The notes beneath the pieces are model-generated. The model did not search any database and had not been told where the DNA came from. It saw only the letters and a list, made by a program, of their open reading frames with translations. DNA of 64,000 bases. It comes from Limosilactobacillus fermentum. GTDB lineage: Bacteria > Bacillota > Bacilli > Lactobacillales > Lactobacillaceae. Shown in pieces: positions 27,309 through 40,522 of the stretch (position 1 is its first letter; the number at the start of each line of letters is the position of its first letter). Where the stretch lies: the NCBI RefSeq assembly GCF_013394085.1, contig NZ_CP040910.1, positions 188,884 to 252,883 on the forward strand. The letters run 5' to 3'. Made by a program: the position numbers and the translations under genes.

Positions 27309-28313
27309 ATGAATATACTTTCGCGGGTACCGCTCAAGGCATTTACGGCTAAACTAAAGGACCTGGTCAAGCCGGGGTACACCAAGGCAATGTGGCCAAC
27401 GGGTGGGTTCTTTTTAATCTACATCGCATTAACGGCGCTTTTGGTTTACGTGGACCTGTCCTTTGTCAGCACCTTGTACATGAACTTGATGATGCTGATG
27501 TACGGGATGGCTAGCACGTCGGGGATTTTGTTAGCCCTGCTGGAACTGCTCGGGGTCTTCGCTTTGATCTTGGCGTTAGGCTTTTGGTTTAACTTCATTT
27601 CCACGGCGGTGGTCTTCACCTACCAAGACCGGCTTCAACACCCGGACGTGGTGGTGAGCCCTAGCACGATTTGGAAGAACTTCAAGCACCTGCGTAAGAA
27701 CCAATTGTGGCGGATCAGCCTCTACACTGGCCTGTTCATCTTCTTGTGGACCCTGCCGCTGACGATCGTCGGTAGCTTCGTTTCCAAGTATACCTGGGCG
27801 GTTTACACGATCCGGATCTTAAACTACCTGATCATCATCTGGAAGTCCTACGAATACTCGCAAGCAACGCTTTTGTACCGGGAAAAGCAACCAGACTTCC
27901 TGGGGCAATCGATGCGCCACGCCCTGACGGCCAGCCGCCGCTTCATGGGAGGGCTGAAGTTTAACTTCCTCTTGTTGCAAATCGTCTTGGTGCTGTTGCC
28001 GATCGTAGTTTGGTCAGCCATCTTTGGCGGGGTTGCTTACTACGGGATCTACACGGCGACCTACTTCTTCATGTACTTAGGTTACGCCCTGATCGCCTTG
28101 GGAATTACGGCTTACCTGCCGGTGATTTACGCAATCAGTGCTCTTTTCTACGAGGAAGCTAAGAAGCACATCAAGGTTGACGCCGACTTTATCGGCCTCT
28201 TCAAGCCGGTTGAAGTGTTGACCGGGGAAGCCTTCCAATACGGTCACGAACCGGTGGTCGAAGAAAAACCAACTAAAAAGGCCAAGAAGGGCAAGGCCCA
28301 AACGGCAAAATAA
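27309..28313 (+). CDS. Integral membrane protein of unknown function
   Basis: 334 residues with about six to seven hydrophobic helices (near residues 28-56, 62-108, 133-155, 160-180, 218-250 and 255-285) and a lysine-rich cytoplasmic tail (KPTKKAKKGKAQ). No catalytic motif is recognisable. Similar lactobacillus proteins are often mislabelled carotenoid monooxygenases; I see nothing to support that. The ATG lies behind GGGGAGAG and the gene has its own terminator. Confidence 0.75.
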   Translation: MNILSRVPLKAFTAKLKDLVKPGYTKAMWPTGGFFLIYIALTALLVYVDLSFVSTLYMNLMMLMYGMASTSGILLALLELLGVFALILALGFWFNFISTAVVFTYQDRLQHPDVVVSPSTIWKNFKHLRKNQLWRISLYTGLFIFLWTLPLTIVGSFVSKYTWAVYTIRILNYLIIIWKSYEYSQATLLYREKQPDFLGQSMRHALTASRRFMGGLKFNFLLLQIVLVLLPIVVWSAIFGGVAYYGIYTATYFFMYLGYALIALGITAYLPVIYAISALFYEEAKKHIKVDADFIGLFKPVEVLTGEAFQYGHEPVVEEKPTKKAKKGKAQTAK

Positions 28314-28355
28314 TTTAGGTGAGTGGCCACCCACCACTGTTTAATTGAATTGAAC

Positions 28356-28410
28356 GAAATCCCGAACTGGATCAACCATGTACTGATTGATTTGGTGCGG
28401 GATTTTTTTA
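28356..28410 (+). terminator. Terminator after the membrane protein gene
   Basis: AAATCCCG pairs with CGGGATTT with an inner hairpin, followed by a T run. Confidence 0.8.
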
Positions 28411-28417
28411 GTGCTTT

Positions 28418-28464
28418 GCTCTAGCTTAGCCCACGGCCTGCTTGATAGGCTGGTCCACACTTCT
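28418..28464. repeat. Half copy of the hairpin repeat
   Basis: Right half only (TAGCTTAGCCCACGGCCTGC to CCACACTTC), directly before two full copies. Confidence 0.65.
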
Positions 28465-28466
28465 TT

Positions 28467-28583
28467 TAACGTGCTCCCCAGCCGCAGGCCTAGTGGCTAA
28501 GTCCAGCCACAGAACACCGCTGACGCGCTAACCTGTGTCTAGGCCTTAGCCCACGGCCTGCCTGATAGGCTGGTCCACACTTC
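28467..28583. repeat. Interspersed hairpin repeat, copy 7
   Basis: 117 bp; outer helix GCAGGCC/GGCCTGC. Its final GATAGGCTGGTCCACACTTC matches the end of the preceding half copy exactly, indicating a recent local duplication of that arm. Confidence 0.85.
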
Positions 28584-28586
28584 TTT

Positions 28587-28702
28587 TAACGTGCTCCTAA
28601 CCACGAGCCTAGTGTCTAAGTACGGGCAAAGAACATCGCATTCTGCGATAACCTTTACCCTAGCTTAGCCATACGGCTCGTCGAGGAGGTTAGTCGCACT
28701 TC
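28587..28702. repeat. Interspersed hairpin repeat, copy 8
   Basis: 116 bp; outer helix ACGAGCC/GGCTCGT; tip ATCGCA-TTC-TGCGAT, a perfect 6-bp stem with a sequence not used by other copies. Confidence 0.85.
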
Positions 28703-28726
28703 TCTTAAAATCAGGGCTTCCCCTCG

Positions 28727-28785
28727 TTGACAATCGTAAACGGTGCTCCTATACTAAAGCCAACGTTAAGATTTACATTTGTAAA
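28727..28785 (+). promoter_or_regulatory. cop promoter with CopY-type operator
   Basis: TTGACA (28727-28732), a 17-bp spacer and TATACT (28750-28755) form a near-consensus promoter. TACATTTGTA at 28774-28783 is an exact match to the TACAnnTGTA cop box bound by CopY repressors of Firmicutes, within a larger TTTACATTTGTAAA palindrome. A weaker second box (GACAATCGTA) overlaps the -35. No copY gene is in the operon, so the repressor must be encoded elsewhere. Confidence 0.82.
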
Positions 28786-28803
28786 CGAAGGAGGGGAGCC
28801 GAA

Positions 28804-29175
28804 ATGGCAGAAGTACTCGTCGCCATTGTGGGCCTAGTGTTGATCGCCCTGATCGTCTGGTGGTTCTTTGGTAAGCACCAAGCACAAGCGGGCAAGGCCG
28901 TGATGGAAGGGGATCACCAGGTGGCGACCGTGGTGGTCAACGGGGGGTATTCCCCCAGTACCGTGGTGTTAAAGAAGGGCGTTAGCGGGTCAGTCAAATT
29001 TGAGATGCGCGATTCGACCGCCTGCCTGTCGCACATTGTTTTTGAACAGTTAGGGCTCAATAAGGATTTAACCAAGCAGCCCACCACCACCGTTGAAATT
29101 CCCACCGACCAAGCGGGGGAATTTAATTTCGCCTGTGGAATGGATATGTTCCACGGCAAGGTAATCGTTAAATAA
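28804..29175 (+). CDS. Membrane-anchored cupredoxin, CupA-like copper chaperone
   Basis: 123 residues: one N-terminal membrane helix (residues 4-24, LVAIVGLVLIALIVWWFF), a short linker and a cupredoxin-type beta domain. The C-terminal motif [11 protein letters not shown] has a Cys-x-Met-x-Met arrangement, and the partner cysteine lies in STACLSHI. This resembles CupA of Streptococcus pneumoniae, a membrane-tethered Cu(I) chaperone encoded before CopA. Gene order and operator support copper handling. RBS is GGAGGGGAG. The function is inferred from architecture and context. Confidence 0.8.
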   Translation: MAEVLVAIVGLVLIALIVWWFFGKHQAQAGKAVMEGDHQVATVVVNGGYSPSTVVLKKGVSGSVKFEMRDSTACLSHIVFEQLGLNKDLTKQPTTTVEIPTDQAGEFNFACGMDMFHGKVIVK

Positions 29176-29188
29176 GGAGGAACTAACC

Positions 29189-29497
29189 ATGGGATTATTT
29201 GATCGTTTTAAGAAGCCGGCCGTCAACGAAGACGGCCAACAAGTTTTTAAGGTGACCGTTGACGGGGGCTACCAACCAGAAACCGTTCGCTTGGCTAAGG
29301 GGGTCCCGGCCAAGCTGGTCTTTGAACGGGTTAGCGACAAGGGCTGCTTGGAAGTGGTGCACTCACCGGAACTGGGCTTTGAAGCCGAACTACCCCTTAA
29401 CCAAGAAGTTAGCTTCGACGTTAAGACCGACCAGCGTGGCGAATATGGTTTTGCCTGCGGGATGGACATGTTTAAGGGAAAGGTCGTTGTAAAATAA
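29189..29497 (+). CDS. Soluble cupredoxin-like copper-binding protein
   Basis: 102 residues without a membrane helix. The fold-defining sequence parallels the preceding protein: [27 protein letters not shown] and the metal motif [11 protein letters not shown]. In S. pneumoniae CopA such a domain is fused to the N-terminus of the ATPase; here it is an independent gene whose stop overlaps the ATPase start codon by one base. I infer a detached metal-binding domain that delivers Cu(I) to the ATPase in trans. RBS is AAGGAGGAAC. Confidence 0.8.
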   Translation: MGLFDRFKKPAVNEDGQQVFKVTVDGGYQPETVRLAKGVPAKLVFERVSDKGCLEVVHSPELGFEAELPLNQEVSFDVKTDQRGEYGFACGMDMFKGKVVVK

Positions 29498-31428
29498 TGA
29501 AGCATTTAACCAGCTTGAAACGGTTCTGGGTCTGTTTGATTCTGACGCTGCCAATGCTGGTGCAAATGGTGGCGATGCCGTGGGGCTGGATGATGCCGGG
29601 CTACAACTGGGTCGCCCTGGTCACCACCACTTTGATCATCGTGGTCGGGGCCTGGCCCTACTGGAAGAGCGCCTGGGCAGCCTTTTTACAGCACAACGCC
29701 AACATGAACACCCTAGTGGCGATCGGGACGGCGGTGGCCTACTTCTACAGCCTCTTTGCCATGCTAACCGGGCGGGAGGTCTACTTTGAATCGGCCGCCT
29801 TTATCACCACCTTCGTCCTCTTGGGCGACGCGATGGAGGAACGGATGCACCAAAACGCCAACGGTGCCCTCAAAAAACTGCTCGACTTACAGGTTAAAGA
29901 GGCCGAGGTCTTGCGTGATGGCAATTACGTTAAGGTGCCACTAGACCAAGTGGTGGTTGGCGACTTGGTCCGGGTGCGCCCCGGTCAAAAGGTGCCGGTT
30001 GATGGTGTGATCACCAGCGGGGTGACGACGGTTGACGAATCGATGGTCACCGGTGAAAGTATGCCGGTTCAAAAGGGGGTCGGCGATCCCGTGATTGGTT
30101 CAACGATCAACCAAGCCGGGACATTCCAGTTTGAAGCCCAAAAGGTTGGCGCCGATACGATGCTCTCCCAAATTGTCGAGCTAGTTAAAAAGGCCCAAAC
30201 CAGCCACGCCCCGATCCAAAAGTTAACTGACCGGATCGCCCAGGTCTTCGTGCCGGCGGTCTTGATCATTGCGATCGTCACCTTCGTCGTCTGGTTTAGT
30301 TGGTTAAAGGCGAGCGCCGTTTCCGCAATGCTCTTCGCCGTGGCGGTGATCGTGATCGCCTGTCCGTGTGCGTTGGGGCTGGCGACGCCAACGGCCCTAA
30401 TGGTCGGAACCGGCCGGGCCGCTAAGCTTGGCGTCCTGATCAAGAACGGGGAGGCCCTGGAGGCGGTCAATGGGATTAAGACGGTCGTCTTTGATAAGAC
30501 CGGGACGATCACGGTTGGTAAGCCCCAGGTGACCGACGTGGTTGGTGCAGAAGACACCCTGGCGGTAGCGGCGGCCTTAGAAGACGCCTCCGAGCACCCC
30601 TTGGCACTGGCGATCGTCCAAAAGGCTAGGGAAGCGGGGCTGCCAGTCGAACCGGTGACAGACTTTAATAACGTCGCCGGCGAAGGGGTAACGGCCAGAT
30701 TGGCCGGCCAAGTTATCCGGGTCGGCAGCGCCCGCTTAATGGCGGGCCTGGCCTACCCAGCCGAACTGCAAGCAAGGGAACGGGCCCTCCAGGATGAGGC
30801 CAAAACGGTCGTCTTGGTGGCCAGGGGCGACGCCGTGATTGGCTTGCTCGCCATTCAAGACGTTCCCAAGCCGAGCTCCAAGCGTGCGATTGAAGAGCTC
30901 AAGGCCCGCGGCTTGAAGACGGTTATGCTAACCGGGGACAATCAGCGGGTGGCCCAAGCGATTGGTGACCAAGTCGGGATCGACCAGGTCATCGCGGGCG
31001 TTTTACCAAACGAAAAGGCCGATCACGTTCGGGCGCTGGAGCAAGGTGGCCCGGTGGCCTTTGTTGGGGACGGGATCAATGACGCCCCGGCCTTGACCAG
31101 TGCCACCGTTGGGATTGCGATGGGCAGCGGGACCGACGTGGCGATTGAATCTGGTTCGATCGTCCTCGTCCAAAACGATTTAAACGGCGTGGTCAGGGCG
31201 CTGGATATGTCACAAAAGACCTTCAACCGAATCAAGCTGAACCTCTTTTGGGCCCTGATCTACAACCTGATCGGGATTCCGATTGCCGCCGGGGTCTTCG
31301 TGGCCCTGGGGCTGCACCTGAGCCCGGAGGTGGCCGCCCTCGCGATGGCCTTCTCTTCGGTCTCGGTGGTTTCCTCGTCACTCTTGCTCAATCGAACCAG
31401 GATTGCGGGAGTGCAAAGGAAAGTGTAA
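29497..31428 (+). CDS. copA: Copper-translocating P1B-type ATPase
   Basis: 643 residues, short for CopA because no N-terminal HMA or cupredoxin domain is present; the chain goes almost directly into the first helices. Membrane motif [12 protein letters not shown] (CPC, helix 6) defines a P1B-1 type Cu(I) exporter. The phosphorylation site is FDKTGTIT, the actuator loop is VTGESMPV, the nucleotide domain has SEHPLA, and the hinge is [11 protein letters not shown]. Two C-terminal helices carry the expected Asn-Tyr and Met-Ser-Ser type residues (YNLIGIP and [13 protein letters not shown]). It overlaps the cupredoxin gene by one base and shares the CopY-type promoter. Confidence 0.92.
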   Translation: MKHLTSLKRFWVCLILTLPMLVQMVAMPWGWMMPGYNWVALVTTTLIIVVGAWPYWKSAWAAFLQHNANMNTLVAIGTAVAYFYSLFAMLTGREVYFESAAFITTFVLLGDAMEERMHQNANGALKKLLDLQVKEAEVLRDGNYVKVPLDQVVVGDLVRVRPGQKVPVDGVITSGVTTVDESMVTGESMPVQKGVGDPVIGSTINQAGTFQFEAQKVGADTMLSQIVELVKKAQTSHAPIQKLTDRIAQVFVPAVLIIAIVTFVVWFSWLKASAVSAMLFAVAVIVIACPCALGLATPTALMVGTGRAAKLGVLIKNGEALEAVNGIKTVVFDKTGTITVGKPQVTDVVGAEDTLAVAAALEDASEHPLALAIVQKAREAGLPVEPVTDFNNVAGEGVTARLAGQVIRVGSARLMAGLAYPAELQARERALQDEAKTVVLVARGDAVIGLLAIQDVPKPSSKRAIEELKARGLKTVMLTGDNQRVAQAIGDQVGIDQVIAGVLPNEKADHVRALEQGGPVAFVGDGINDAPALTSATVGIAMGSGTDVAIESGSIVLVQNDLNGVVRALDMSQKTFNRIKLNLFWALIYNLIGIPIAAGVFVALGLHLSPEVAALAMAFSSVSVVSSSLLLNRTRIAGVQRKV

Positions 31429-31443
31429 TAACAAGGATTGGGA

Positions 31444-31478
31444 AAAGACTGGAAAGGAGGTCCCTTCTGGTCTTTTTT
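31444..31478 (+). terminator. Terminator after the cop operon
   Basis: GACTGGAAAGG pairs with CCCTTCTGGTC around AGGT and is followed by TTTTTT. Confidence 0.8.
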
Positions 31479-31489
31479 CTGTTACACAG

Positions 31490-31607
31490 ATAACGTGCTC
31501 CCAACCACGGGCCTAGTGTCTAAGTACGGCTGAAGAACGATGCCAAGGCATCAACCTTCAGCCTATCTTAGCCATACGGCCCGTCGAGAAGGTTGGCTTG
31601 CACTTCC
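31490..31607. repeat. Interspersed hairpin repeat, copy 9
   Basis: 118 bp. All three helices are nearly perfect: ACGGGCC/GGCCCGT, GGCTGAAG/CTTCAGCC, and tip GATGCC-AA-GGCATC. It abuts the broken 5' end of the MFS remnant, so it marks the deletion boundary. Confidence 0.88.
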
Positions 31608-31974
31608 ACCCTGCCGCTGGGTAGCCCTGCTGATCTTTACCTTAGCGGCCCGTCACCTGGCTAACCCCTTCATTGCCACCGTCTACGTCTTATACATGGC
31701 CGGGATGGGGACTTGCATGGGTTCGGTAATGACCAGTGCCTTGCGGACCCTTGCCGACAACCAACAAACGGAAGGTAACGCGATTTTGAACACCCTCCAG
31801 CAGTTTGCCGGGGCGGTGGGAACTTCCTTAAGTGCGGTGGTGGTGGCCCAGAGCCAAACTTACTTGGCGGGCAGCCAGGCCTATACAACCGCCGTGGGGA
31901 CCCAAAACGCCTTTATCATGTTGACGGTCTTTGCCACTGTCATTTGGTTTAGCTACTTTAAAGTTGTTAAATAA
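31608..31974 (+). pseudogene. DHA2-type (EmrB/QacA) drug exporter, C-terminal remnant
   Basis: About 120 residues corresponding to the last helices of a 14-TM DHA2 exporter: FIATVYVLYMAGMGTCMGSVMTSALRTL, then the family segment EGNAILNTLQQFAGAVGTSLSAVV and a last helix. At least 350 N-terminal residues are absent; the sequence begins exactly where hairpin repeat copy 9 ends. There is no start signal of its own. Confidence 0.82.
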
Positions 31975-32020
31975 AAAACGGGCACCGTCCTGGCTTGCGT
32001 CAGGGGTGCCCGTTTTCTTT
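31974..32020. terminator. Bidirectional terminator
   Basis: AAAAACGGGCACC pairs with GGTGCCCGTTTT with inner CCTG/CAGG pairing; T runs on both strands. It overlaps the end of the minus-strand ndt gene. Confidence 0.9.
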
Positions 32021-32495
32021 AAAAGACCTTCATGTCGGTCCAGTGGGTCGGGAGGTTGTTGAAGTCGTAAGTGGCTAGGCCCTCTTCAATCTGATCGCCG
32101 GTAAACATGGCGGTGTGGGAGCGGGCCAACATCAAGTTGAGTTCGTTATCGGGGTGGAACTGGGCCATGACGACCGGGATGTTCCAAGCCCAAGCGGCCC
32201 CGACCTCAAAGATGGTGCCGGCGTCTGGTTCGGGGTTGCCCTCTTCGTACTTGTAGTCGGTGATGGCCACCACCACGTCGGCACGCTTGACCTGGCGCAT
32301 GTCGGTGGCAAAGACCGTGTCCTGCCAGTCGCGGGAGCCAAACTCTAAGCCCTCCGCTTGGTGTTCTTGGGGGTTGTAAATGCCCTCCGGATCGATGGTT
32401 GGGTTCTTCTTGAGGGCTGCCATTACGATGTCAATCCGTTCCTTTTGCTCCGGTGAGAAGAAGGGGCTAGCGAGGTAAACTTTGTTTTGGTACAT
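32019..32495 (-). CDS. ndt: Nucleoside 2-deoxyribosyltransferase
   Basis: 158 residues, the normal size. The enzyme moves 2-deoxyribose between bases and is a hallmark of lactobacillus nucleoside salvage. The N-terminal KVYLASPFFS forms the base pocket, the nucleophile Glu is in GTIFEVGAAW (about residue 98), and the NELNLMLA segment provides the conserved Asn. Codes opposite to the flanking genes. RBS on the minus strand AGAAAGGACG. Confidence 0.88.
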   Translation of the reverse strand: MYQNKVYLASPFFSPEQKERIDIVMAALKKNPTIDPEGIYNPQEHQAEGLEFGSRDWQDTVFATDMRQVKRADVVVAITDYKYEEGNPEPDAGTIFEVGAAWAWNIPVVMAQFHPDNELNLMLARSHTAMFTGDQIEEGLATYDFNNLPTHWTDMKVF

Positions 32496-32762
32496 GGGAG
32501 ACGTCCTTTCTGATCTTAGTAGTTCTATTATAGAATAAGTGGGTACAAAATGCAGGAAAGAATGGGTAGACCAATTTGGTTTTATGCATAATTAGAAGGG
32601 GCGGTTGGGTGAAACGGGAGCGCCCCGACTAAAAAGGGGGACAGAAAGTTTTTTGCGAAAAGTTGGGAATTACCCTTGCAATTTGGGGTGAGGGTCTGTA
32701 TAGTTATATACCGTTGTCACCGCGAAACAACGCGGTGCTGATGCGGTTGTTAAAAATAACAG

Positions 32763-32882
32763 TTGACATCAGTTGGTAACTCTGGTATAGTACAAGAGTT
32801 GCTGATGCAACAGGTTAACGAAAGTTGCTCAAAAAGTTAATTCAAATTAACTCTTGACAGTTAAAATGTTAACTGATATACT
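32763..32882 (+). promoter_or_regulatory. Tandem rRNA promoters P1 and P2
   Basis: P1: TTGACA (32763-32768), 17 bp, TATAGT (32786-32791). P2: TTGACA (32854-32859), 17 bp, TATACT (32877-32882). Tandem consensus-like promoters about 90 bp apart are typical of rRNA operons. Between ndt and P1 (32520-32760) I see only a GGGGCG/CGCCCC stem and no gene. Confidence 0.88.
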
Positions 32883-33051
32883 AAATAAGTTGATTATACA
32901 CCTTGTGAGTTAATCAACGGTAGACCTTTGAAAACTGAATAATGTTTCGACGAATCAAATGTGTAGGGTCCTTGATCTGATGATCGAGGCAAAAAAACAT
33001 TTGCGAAGTCAATTCGCTTAATTTATTAAAAAGAGCTATTCAAGCTTCTTA

Positions 33052-34636
<1,585 letters not shown>

Positions 34637-34718
34637 ATTAATCGGAAACCTACACATTGTCGAAACAGTGTTCAGTTTTGAGAGGTTTACTTCTCAAGAT
34701 GATTTATCATCGCTTGTT

Positions 34719-34792
<74 letters not shown>

Positions 34793-34796
34793 TCAT

Positions 34797-34869
34797 GGGG
34801 AATTAGCTCAGCTGGGAGAGCACCTGCTTTGCAAGCAGGAGGTCATCGGTTCGATCCCGATATTCTCCA
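34797..34869 (+). tRNA. tRNA-Ala (TGC)
   Basis: 73 nt. Acceptor GGGGAAT pairs with ATTCTCC, the anticodon loop is TTTGCAA with anticodon TGC. Four bases after tRNA-Ile; together they mark a long-spacer rRNA operon. Confidence 0.97.
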
Positions 34870-35021
34870 TTGCTAGCCGCAAGGTTAGCGAGTTTGTACT
34901 TTGAAAACTAAATAATATCAATTTCTAATAAAATCAAGAAAACCGAGAACACCGCGTTATTTGAGTTTTTAACGAATTATAATCGCATACTCAACTAACT
35001 TGACTGATCTACGATCAGTAA

Positions 35022-37943
<2,922 letters not shown>

Positions 37944-38010
37944 AAGTCAGGTGTGAGGATTCTTGATAAGAAAAGATATTGTTTAGTTTTGAAAGCACAA
38001 GCTTTCAAAG

Positions 38011-38127
38011 TGTGGTGATGATGGCCTGAAGGATACACCTGTTCCCATGCCGAACACAGAAGTTAAGCTTCAGCACGCCAAAAGTAGTTGGGGGATCGCC
38101 CCCTGCGAGGATAGGACGTTGCCACGC
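38011..38127 (+). rRNA. rrf: 5S ribosomal RNA
   Basis: 117 nt from TGTGGTGATGATGG to GACGTTGCCACGC; the two ends pair as helix I and the CCGAACACAGAAGTTAAGC block is conserved. Confidence 0.96.
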
Positions 38128-38193
38128 AAACTTTGGAAAGAAAGTCTTTCCTTTCTCGGTGTCTTTTGATAGAATATTAAAAGATATTGATAT

Positions 38194-38266
38194 GCTGACT
38201 TAGCTCAGTTGGCAGAGCAACGCACTAGTAATGCGTAGGTCGAAGGTTCGAATCCTTTAGTCAGCA
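38194..38266 (+). tRNA. tRNA-Thr (AGT)
   Basis: 73 nt. Acceptor GCTGACT pairs with AGTCAGC; stem ACGCA/TGCGT closes the loop CTAGTAA, giving anticodon AGT (threonine ACU). It follows 5S and is probably in the same transcript. A34 would need deamination to inosine to read beyond ACU. Confidence 0.9.
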
Positions 38267-38299
38267 CTAGTAAGCTTTATAAAGCTCAACAAACCTTGA

Positions 38300-38341
38300 T
38301 ATATCAGCATTTAGCTAGATAATATCAAGGTTTAATTTTGT
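38300..38341 (+). terminator. rRNA operon terminator
   Basis: AAACCTTGATAT pairs with ATATCAAGGTTT around a 19-nt loop, followed by AATTTTGTTT. The remaining 150 bp up to the IS30 element hold no gene that I can recognise, only an AGGC/GCCT hairpin with a T run near 38440. Confidence 0.75.
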
Positions 38342-38494
38342 TTAATTAGGAATATAATGCACACGGCTGTGCACACAGAAAAAGTGTGTGTAATTAAATG
38401 CATCGAAAGAGAGCTGTATATACTGATATAATAGGCTCCACGCCTGGTTTTTTGTGTGCAAAATTATGTTTGAAATTGATATTGAATGGTATTC

Positions 38495-39732
38495 CTAAAT
38501 TGCAAGATTAAGTGAACCACCCGGCCACGGGAGTGGCCGAGGTTTATACTGCTAATGTTTCAGGGCCAATTATCTTAAGTATTTCCTCTTCAAATCTGTC
38601 TAGAGAAGACTTACCACCAAGAATCTTTCTTGGGTAGGAGTTGAGCCTCAGGTTTGCTTGTTCAACGTCAAATTCACTGAACAATTGTAAACTGGTACCT
38701 TTAGTGATACTTCTACGAAGGAGCCGATTGTTGTTCTCGTTGGTCCCTCGTTGCCATGGCGAGTAAGCATCAGCATAGTATACTTGGTCAACTTCATTAG
38801 CGACCTCAAAGAACTCACTACCATTGTCTGGAGTGATTGTTTTAAAGATCTCGTCAAAGTAGTCACCTGTAAGCTCTTTGAGCTTGGTAATAACTCTAGA
38901 AACCGCATTAGGCGTTTTTGATGTGATCTTAAAAGCAAGGTTATACCTGGTAAGTCTCTCTGCGAGAACGAGAATTACTGGATCTTCAGCTGACTTTTTA
39001 CCTTGAACGGTATCCATTTCCCAATGACCGAAAGTGGTGCGAGTTTCCACCTCTTTTGGTCGTTGGGAAATGTTCTTACCTGGCTGTTCACGCTTTGGAG
39101 TTCGACCATGTTTGGCCTTAGTACGCCGAGTTTTCTCTAGAAGGTCAATATTCTTCGTTCTTAGGAGTCCCTTATCAATCCAGTTGTAAATGGACCTTTC
39201 CGATGCGGGAAGCTTTACGTCGTCATTAACAAGCGATTCTGCAATCTTGAGCGCAGCGTAAGGTGAGCATTTTTGCGACTCTAATGATTCAAACTTGTCA
39301 TGATCCTTAAAGTCAAATTCGCCCAACATAAGATCATCAAGCAAATTAATGATTTCAGGAGATGATTGATAAATTGGTGTTCTGCCACAGTTAGACCTGC
39401 TTTTTTCATAACGTTCTTGAGCCGTATAAGGGTCATAGTACTCCTTGTAGTAGCAGTAAACCTTACCGTTATTCGACTGTTTGGACATTTTGGTGACCAT
39501 TCCTCGCTTAATCTCACGATCAATGGTCCCGTGAGCAACACCTATATACTGGGCAATCATTCGGTTAGAGTATTCAAGCTCTTTAAGCACAGAGATCTTA
39601 ACACGATCATCGATCGTCAGGTGAGAACCTTTAGATCTAGTAGAAACATTAGTGTCTGTCGTGATATCATTTAAGTGCGTCATTGTACGTATCTCCTCAT
39701 TTTGGTTTGGTCACTTAAAATGATACACGATA
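38495..39732 (-). mobile_element. IS30-family element (element B), complete
   Basis: About 1.24 kb with one transposase on the minus strand. The ends share an inverted TTAAGTGA...CCA core: CCTAAATTGCAAGATTAAGTG at the left and ATTTTAAGTGACCAAACC (complement) at the right. The left 217 bp recur in inverted orientation at 41412-41628. Confidence 0.82.
38544..39683 (-). CDS. IS30-family transposase
   Basis: 379 residues. N-terminal helix-turn-helix segments (SNRMIAQYIGVAHGTIDREIKRG and a homeodomain-like SERSIYNWIDKG), then the DDE integrase core: Asp in HWEMDTVQGK, Asp in TPDNGSEF, Glu in RGTNENNNRLLRR. Complete and apparently functional. Faces towards the rRNA operon end. Confidence 0.93.
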   Translation of the reverse strand: MTHLNDITTDTNVSTRSKGSHLTIDDRVKISVLKELEYSNRMIAQYIGVAHGTIDREIKRGMVTKMSKQSNNGKVYCYYKEYYDPYTAQERYEKSRSNCGRTPIYQSSPEIINLLDDLMLGEFDFKDHDKFESLESQKCSPYAALKIAESLVNDDVKLPASERSIYNWIDKGLLRTKNIDLLEKTRRTKAKHGRTPKREQPGKNISQRPKEVETRTTFGHWEMDTVQGKKSAEDPVILVLAERLTRYNLAFKITSKTPNAVSRVITKLKELTGDYFDEIFKTITPDNGSEFFEVANEVDQVYYADAYSPWQRGTNENNNRLLRRSITKGTSLQLFSEFDVEQANLRLNSYPRKILGGKSSLDRFEEEILKIIGPETLAV

Positions 39733-39823
39733 CGTCACAATGACGTTTTTTATTTTGCCAATGACTGGCTAACCTCATTCTACAATTCGCCAATAAAAAG
39801 TGATGACTTTTGAGGCTATTTTT

Positions 39824-40522
39824 ATGAAAATCACCTATTCAACGACTACCAAGCTTCGCTTATTAAGTCAATTTCAAAACGTTAACGAGTCACTCAAGGT
39901 TTTCGCTGATTATCACAATGTAGGTGCAGGGAGTTTAAAGCGTTGGATCCAGCAGTATCTAACTGGCGGATTGGCTAATTTAGAGCGCCCAGTACACAAT
40001 CGCCGGTACCCTAAGAAGCTTAAGCTTCGTGCCGTCCGTGATTATCGAAATCACCGTCTTCCTACCAAAGAAATCCTATTAAAGTATGATATCTGTGGAT
40101 TATCCCAACTTCGTAACTGGGTCATCCTTTACAATAATGGTAAAGAACCAGTAAGAAAGCGGGTGCGGAAGATGGGACGAAAGGTCTCGTATGACGAGAA
40201 AATCGAAATCGTTAAATGGGTCTTGAAGCATAATCATGACTACAAGCAAGCAGCGCAAAAGTTTGATATTACCTATTCCAGAGCGTATGCCTGGACGCAG
40301 AAATACGAGCAAGCAAACGATTGGACGGCCCTAAAGGACCGGCGTGGCAAGACCAGGGGTAGGCAACCAGCCGACCGTGAGGAACAGTTACTCAAAGAGA
40401 TTCGGGACCTCAAAGCTAAATTACGTGAAAGAGAGGTTCAGATTGCCTTCTCAAAAAAATTGATCGAAATAAGCAACCGGGAGGTGAAGCGGCCAAACGA
40501 TATCAAGCGGTTCAAGAAATGA
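39824..40522 (+). CDS. IS3-family OrfA (DNA-binding)
   Basis: About 232 residues from the ATG at 39824. Two helix-turn-helix regions typical of IS150-type OrfA (NESLKVFADYHNVGAGSLKRWIQQY and KQAAQKFDITYSRAYAWTQKY) and a C-terminal leucine-zipper-like helix (EEQLLKEIRDLKAKLRERE). Near its end the sequence A-AAA-AAA at 40453-40459 lies in slippery phase (TCA AAA AAA), and the -1 frame is open from there into orfB, so an OrfAB fusion by programmed frameshift is expected. Confidence 0.88.
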   Translation: MKITYSTTTKLRLLSQFQNVNESLKVFADYHNVGAGSLKRWIQQYLTGGLANLERPVHNRRYPKKLKLRAVRDYRNHRLPTKEILLKYDICGLSQLRNWVILYNNGKEPVRKRVRKMGRKVSYDEKIEIVKWVLKHNHDYKQAAQKFDITYSRAYAWTQKYEQANDWTALKDRRGKTRGRQPADREEQLLKEIRDLKAKLREREVQIAFSKKLIEISNREVKRPNDIKRFKK

